A stretch of DNA of 10,841 nt, taken from the NCBI GenBank assembly GCA_020425885.1, contig JAGQRA010000097.1, positions 1 through 10,841 on the forward strand, read 5' to 3'. Source of the stretch: Planctomycetota bacterium (GTDB lineage: Bacteria; Planctomycetota; UBA1135; UBA2386). Both the position numbers and the translations under genes were made by a program. The notes under the pieces are model-generated. The model was not told where the DNA came from, ran no database searches, and was given only the letters and a program-made list of their open reading frames with translations. Positions 7,013 to 10,841 of the stretch are shown here, in pieces. Every line of letters begins with the position of its first letter. The stretch's first letter is position 1.

Positions 7013-7027
7013 GCGCACAGCGTGCGT
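7013..7027. terminator. Weak hairpin in the convergent gap
   Basis: In the 82-nt gap between two converging genes (6978-7059), CGCAC (7014-7018) pairs with GTGCG (7022-7026) around a 3-nt loop, and a G-U pair extends it by one. There is no T-run on either strand. Its position suits a bidirectional terminator, but the stem is short. Confidence 0.2.
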
Positions 7028-7059
7028 GGATGTCGTGGGCCGGCTTCGCCCGCCGCAGT

Positions 7060-8127
7060 TCAGCCCGGCAGCCACTCCCGCAGCCGCGCCCCGATCGCGG
7101 CGCGGATCTCGTCGCGCACCTTGCGGTAGACCCGCAGCTCGGCGCCGTACGGATCGCGGATGTCGAGTCCGTCCTGGCGCAGCATCCACACCTTGTCGGT
7201 GGCCTGCGGGAACTCGGCGAGCAGCGCGCGGCGATGGCTGGCACCGAGGCAGTAGATCCGAGTCGCGGCCTCGACCAGCGCCGGGCCGACGGCGCGGCTG
7301 CGGTGCGCGGTCAGGTCGAGCCCGAGCTCCTGCGCCGCTGCCAGGCTGCCGTCGCTCGCCGGCACGCCGTCCATGGTGCCGGTGCCGGCGCTCGCGAACG
7401 CGTAGCCGTGGGCCAGCACGTCGTCCGGTTCGCAGCCGATGGTGCGCGCCGTGAGGTCGCGGGCCAGCGCTTCGGCCAGCGGTGAACGACAGGTGTTGCC
7501 GGTGCAGACGAACACGATCAGGTCGGCCGCGGCGGCGAGCACCTCGTCGCGCGACACGATCCCCTCGCGCAACACCTCGAGCTTGTCGCCGGTCGCGAGC
7601 ACCACGCTCGAAGCGATGCCGAGCGCCGACGGGCCGTCGTCGACGACCAGCGCGAGCTCGTCGCCGAACTGGGCGCAGATGGCGGCGGCATCGACGAGGG
7701 GCTCTTCGCCGGTACGGTTGACGCTGCTGAGCCACAGCGGTTCGCCGCAGGCGGCGATCACCTCGCGCGTGAACGCGTGCGCGGGGTGCCGCACGCCGAT
7801 CGTGTGGCCGTCCTTGCCGTCGAGCACCAGGGTCAGCGGGCCGGGCCAATAACGGCGCACGAGCCTCTCGATGCGCGGCCCGACGGTCGCGACGAGGTCG
7901 TGCAGATCGTCGCGTTTGGCCACGTGCCACGTGAACGGGTGCGCCACGGCGCGGCCCTTGAGCGCCCGGGCCTTTCTGACCGCGGCGTCGTGGCTCGGCA
8001 GCACGGCCAGGCCATAGACGGTCTCGGTGGGCAGGGCGCACAGCTCGCCGGCGCGGAGCCTGGTCGCCGCTTCCGCCACGAGGGCTGCCCGATCGGCGCC
8101 TTGCAAGGAACGGCGTACGCACGGCAT
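7060..8127 (-). CDS. Fused Sua5/YrdC (TsaC-type) and low-molecular-weight protein arginine phosphatase-type domains
   Basis: The 355-residue cytoplasmic fusion has two enzyme domains. Residues about 10-190 are Sua5/YciO/YrdC, which makes threonylcarbamoyl-AMP from Thr, bicarbonate and ATP for t6A modification of tRNA. Visible are LPTETVYGL (32-40), the K-x-R motif (Lys57, Arg59), the WPGPLTLVL segment (94-102) and the S-x-N motif (Ser135, Asn137). The extra Sua5 C-terminal domain is absent, as in TsaC. Residues about 202-355 are a low-molecular-weight phosphatase. It has the C-x5-R loop CTGNTCRS (Cys208, Arg214) and the general acid Asp325 in the D-P-Y-G motif. Thr212 in the loop matches the Thr that marks YwlE-type protein arginine phosphatases; tyrosine phosphatases of this fold usually have a hydrophobic residue there. 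The ATG at 8127 is preceded by a -10-like hexamer rather than a Shine-Dalgarno site. The gene diverges from the kinase gene across a 71-nt gap. Both halves look intact. Confidence 0.93.
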   Translation of the reverse strand: MPCVRRSLQGADRAALVAEAATRLRAGELCALPTETVYGLAVLPSHDAAVRKARALKGRAVAHPFTWHVAKRDDLHDLVATVGPRIERLVRRYWPGPLTLVLDGKDGHTIGVRHPAHAFTREVIAACGEPLWLSSVNRTGEEPLVDAAAICAQFGDELALVVDDGPSALGIASSVVLATGDKLEVLREGIVSRDEVLAAAADLIVFVCTGNTCRSPLAEALARDLTARTIGCEPDDVLAHGYAFASAGTGTMDGVPASDGSLAAAQELGLDLTAHRSRAVGPALVEAATRIYCLGASHRRALLAEFPQATDKVWMLRQDGLDIRDPYGAELRVYRKVRDEIRAAIGARLREWLPG

Positions 8128-8133
8128 CCGGGG

Positions 8134-8139
8134 ACGATA
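8134..8139 (-). promoter_or_regulatory. Candidate -10 box giving a leaderless start for the fusion gene
   Basis: On the minus strand TATCGT occupies positions -12 to -7 relative to the A of the ATG at 8127, so transcription would begin at the start codon itself. There is no Shine-Dalgarno site. No convincing -35 box is seen. Confidence 0.4.
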
Positions 8140-8182
8140 ACCTTCCCATCGAGAAGCGCGAGGATTCTGCCGCCCGGGTCCG

Positions 8183-8188
8183 TATCCT
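8183..8188 (+). promoter_or_regulatory. Candidate -10 box close to the kinase start
   Basis: TATCCT sits 10 nt before the ATG at 8199, which would give a leader of about 4 nt. There is no Shine-Dalgarno site in the 71-nt divergent gap (8128-8198). This and the minus-strand box at 8134-8139 would form a back-to-back promoter pair. No clear -35 box is seen. Confidence 0.4.
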
Positions 8189-8198
8189 GCCCGGCCCC

Positions 8199-8947
8199 AT
8201 GCCCTCCTCCGCGCGCGAAGAACGGCTTGCCCGTATCCGGCTCGAGCGTCTGGCGCAGCTCGGTACCCTGCTCGCGGGATTCGCGCACGAGGTCCGTAAT
8301 CCGCTCAGCACGATCGGCCTCAACCTGCAGCTCGTGCTCGAGGAATTCGAGGCGGCCGAGAGCGCGCGCGACAAGCGGACGCAGAAGCGGTTGGCGACGG
8401 TGCAGACCGAGGTCAAGCGACTGCAGTCCATCCTCGAGGAGTTCCTCGGCTTCGCCCGCGCGCCCGAGCCGAAGCTGGCGCGGGTCGATCTCAACCAGAA
8501 GCTGCAGGCAGTGGTCGATTTCCACCAGCCGGAGATGGGCGACCAGAAGCTGTCGCTGCGCTTCTATCCGGGGGCCGACATCGGCGAGGTCAACGTCGAC
8601 TGGGACTACATGCGCGCCGCGGTCGTGAACCTGCTGCAGAACGCGCGCGATGCGACGCCGGCCGGCGGTGAGATCCTGGTGTCGACCGCGCGCGACGGCG
8701 ACGCGGTGCTGATCCGGGTCACCGACACCGGCGCCGGCATCGCCCCCGACGTGCAGAGCCGCGTGCTCGAACCCTACTTTAGCACCAAGAAGGCGGGCAC
8801 CGGGCTCGGTCTGGCCACGGTGTGCCGCGTCATCGCCGAACACGGCGGCACGCTGACGATGCAGTCCGAGGTCGGCAAGGGGACGCAGTTCACGCTGCAC
8901 CTGCCCGGCGGTCACGGCGACGCCCACAACGAGGCAACGAACGAGGC

Positions 8948-8951
<4 letters not shown>
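8199..8951 (+). CDS. Soluble NtrB-like sensor histidine kinase lacking a sensor domain
   Basis: This 250-residue kinase should autophosphorylate on His30 and pass the phosphate to the regulator encoded next. Residues about 20-88 are the dimerisation/phosphoacceptor domain, with the H-box LAGFAHEVRNPLST (His30). Residues about 130-236 are the HATPase_c domain: N-box LLQNARDATP (Asn148), G1 box DTGAGI (Asp176), F-box PYFSTK, and G2 box GTGLGL (200-205). All catalytic boxes are intact. Only some 20 residues precede the phosphoacceptor helix, so there is no PAS, GAF, HAMP or membrane segment, and the signal must come through a partner. The C-terminal tail past about 236 is short and contains a doubled N-E-A. 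The stop overlaps the next gene's start (ATGA), indicating translational coupling with its response regulator. Confidence 0.94.
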
Positions 8952-10300
<1,349 letters not shown>

Positions 10301-10321
10301 ACGGGCTGGCCGCCCGGGCCC

Positions 10322-10327
10322 TAGCAT
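10322..10327 (+). promoter_or_regulatory. Candidate -10 box just before accA
   Basis: TAGCAT ends 10 nt before the accA ATG, the same spacing as the box before the kinase gene. A weak -35-like TAGACG (10298-10303, spacer 18 nt) overlaps the stop codon of the regulator gene. The 37-nt gap has no Shine-Dalgarno site, so accA may have its own promoter with a very short leader. Confidence 0.35.
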
Positions 10328-10337
10328 TGCGCGGCCC

Positions 10338-10841
10338 ATGACCGAATCCTCGACGCGCCCAGCGGTTCAGGACGGCCTCGCCTTCGAGCGGCCGCTCAAC
10401 GACCTGCAGACCAAGATCGACGAGCTGCGCCGCCTCAGCTCGGGCTCGCACCTCGAGCTGGCCGGCGAGATCCAGCTGCTCGAGGAGCGGCTGGCCAAGC
10501 AGACCGCCGAGGTCTACGCCGGGCTGTCGCCGTGGGAGCGGGTCAACGTCGCGCGCCACGCCGACCGGCCGCTGACGACCGACTACATCTCGCTGATGCT
10601 CGACGACTTCACCGAGCTGCACGGCGACCGCGTGTTCGGCGACGACCGCGCGATCGTCACTGGCCTGGCGACGATGGGATCGTTCCGCTTCCTGCTGGTC
10701 GGCCACAGGAAGGGCAAGACGGTCAAGGACCGCCTGGCGTGCAACTTCGGCTGCGCGCACCCCGAGGGCTACCGCAAGGCGCTGCAGAAGATGAAGCTCG
10801 CGCAGAAGCTGAAGCTGCCGATCGTCACCTTCATCAACACC
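10338..10841 (+). CDS. accA: Acetyl-CoA carboxylase carboxyltransferase subunit alpha, 3' truncated by the window edge
   Basis: AccA and AccD form the carboxyltransferase that moves the carboxyl group from biotin to acetyl-CoA, giving malonyl-CoA for fatty acid synthesis in the cytoplasm. The first 168 residues are present, about half of the usual roughly 320. Recognisable AccA features in order are: the N-terminal F-E-x-P-L-x-D-L-x-x-K-I-D-E-L segment; the helical region ending in W-E-R-V-N-V-A-R-H; RPLTTDYISLMLDDFTELHGDR; the GDDRAIVTG stretch; GHRKGKTVKDR; NFGCAHPEGYRKAL; and the start of the IVTFINT strand that precedes the P-G-A-Y loop just outside the window. The ATG at 10338 gives the normal family N-terminus. 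No Shine-Dalgarno site precedes it. It lies 37 nt downstream of the regulator gene on the same strand, but a functional link is not implied. Confidence 0.95.
   Translation, partial: MTESSTRPAVQDGLAFERPLNDLQTKIDELRRLSSGSHLELAGEIQLLEERLAKQTAEVYAGLSPWERVNVARHADRPLTTDYISLMLDDFTELHGDRVFGDDRAIVTGLATMGSFRFLLVGHRKGKTVKDRLACNFGCAHPEGYRKALQKMKLAQKLKLPIVTFINT

Noticed and set aside
5712..7244. Long minus-strand open frame (510 codons) across the unknown gene
   Set aside because: It overlaps the ends of two well-supported genes. Its third codon positions are the first positions of the plus-strand frame and are less GC-rich, and the product is Arg/Val-rich without any motif. The plus-strand gene has a Shine-Dalgarno site.
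6896..8494. Minus-strand open frame (532 codons) covering the fusion gene region in another frame
   Set aside because: It is Arg-rich with no recognisable domain, while the overlapping frame 8127-7060 encodes two intact enzyme domains.

Overview
This is a GC-rich window (about 70% by eye) with strong G/C preference at third codon positions. It suggests a high-GC Planctomycetota-like bacterium, which I infer from three things. First, there are secreted FG-GAP/VCBS and Kelch-type propeller proteins ending in a shared C-terminal domain. Second, a Sua5/YrdC domain is fused to a low-molecular-weight phosphatase domain. Third, most starts lack a Shine-Dalgarno site. Another high-GC phylum cannot be excluded without a search.

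Layout: 3-1076 is the 3' part of a calcium-loop FG-GAP/VCBS protein. 1149-3302 is a secreted Kelch-like propeller protein. 3303-3519 is a structured intergenic region: a 19-bp perfect inverted repeat begins over the Kelch stop codon, and a compact three-way-junction fold lies just before the next gene. 3520-4647 is a secreted subtilisin-family (S8) protease, followed 19 nt later by a membrane-anchored HEAT-like repeat protein (4667-5980). 6165-6977 is an unrecognised two-part protein with the one clear Shine-Dalgarno site in the window. Facing it on the minus strand, 8127-7060 encodes the Sua5/YrdC plus arginine-phosphatase-type fusion. Diverging from that gene is a two-component pair: a soluble sensor-less histidine kinase (8199-8951) and, overlapping by ATGA, an NtrC-type sigma-54 activator (8948-10300). 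The window ends inside accA (10338 onward), the acetyl-CoA carboxylase alpha subunit.

The left 6 kb is an exported or envelope block, and the right 4 kb is housekeeping plus regulation. The protease and HEAT-like protein form a likely operon, as do the kinase and regulator. I found no RNA gene, CRISPR array, transposase or prophage. I see no convincing complete novel defence or mobile system. The best candidates for undescribed biology are the structured 3298-3489 region, the unknown gene at 6165, and the -10-like motif found at a fixed distance from several start codons.
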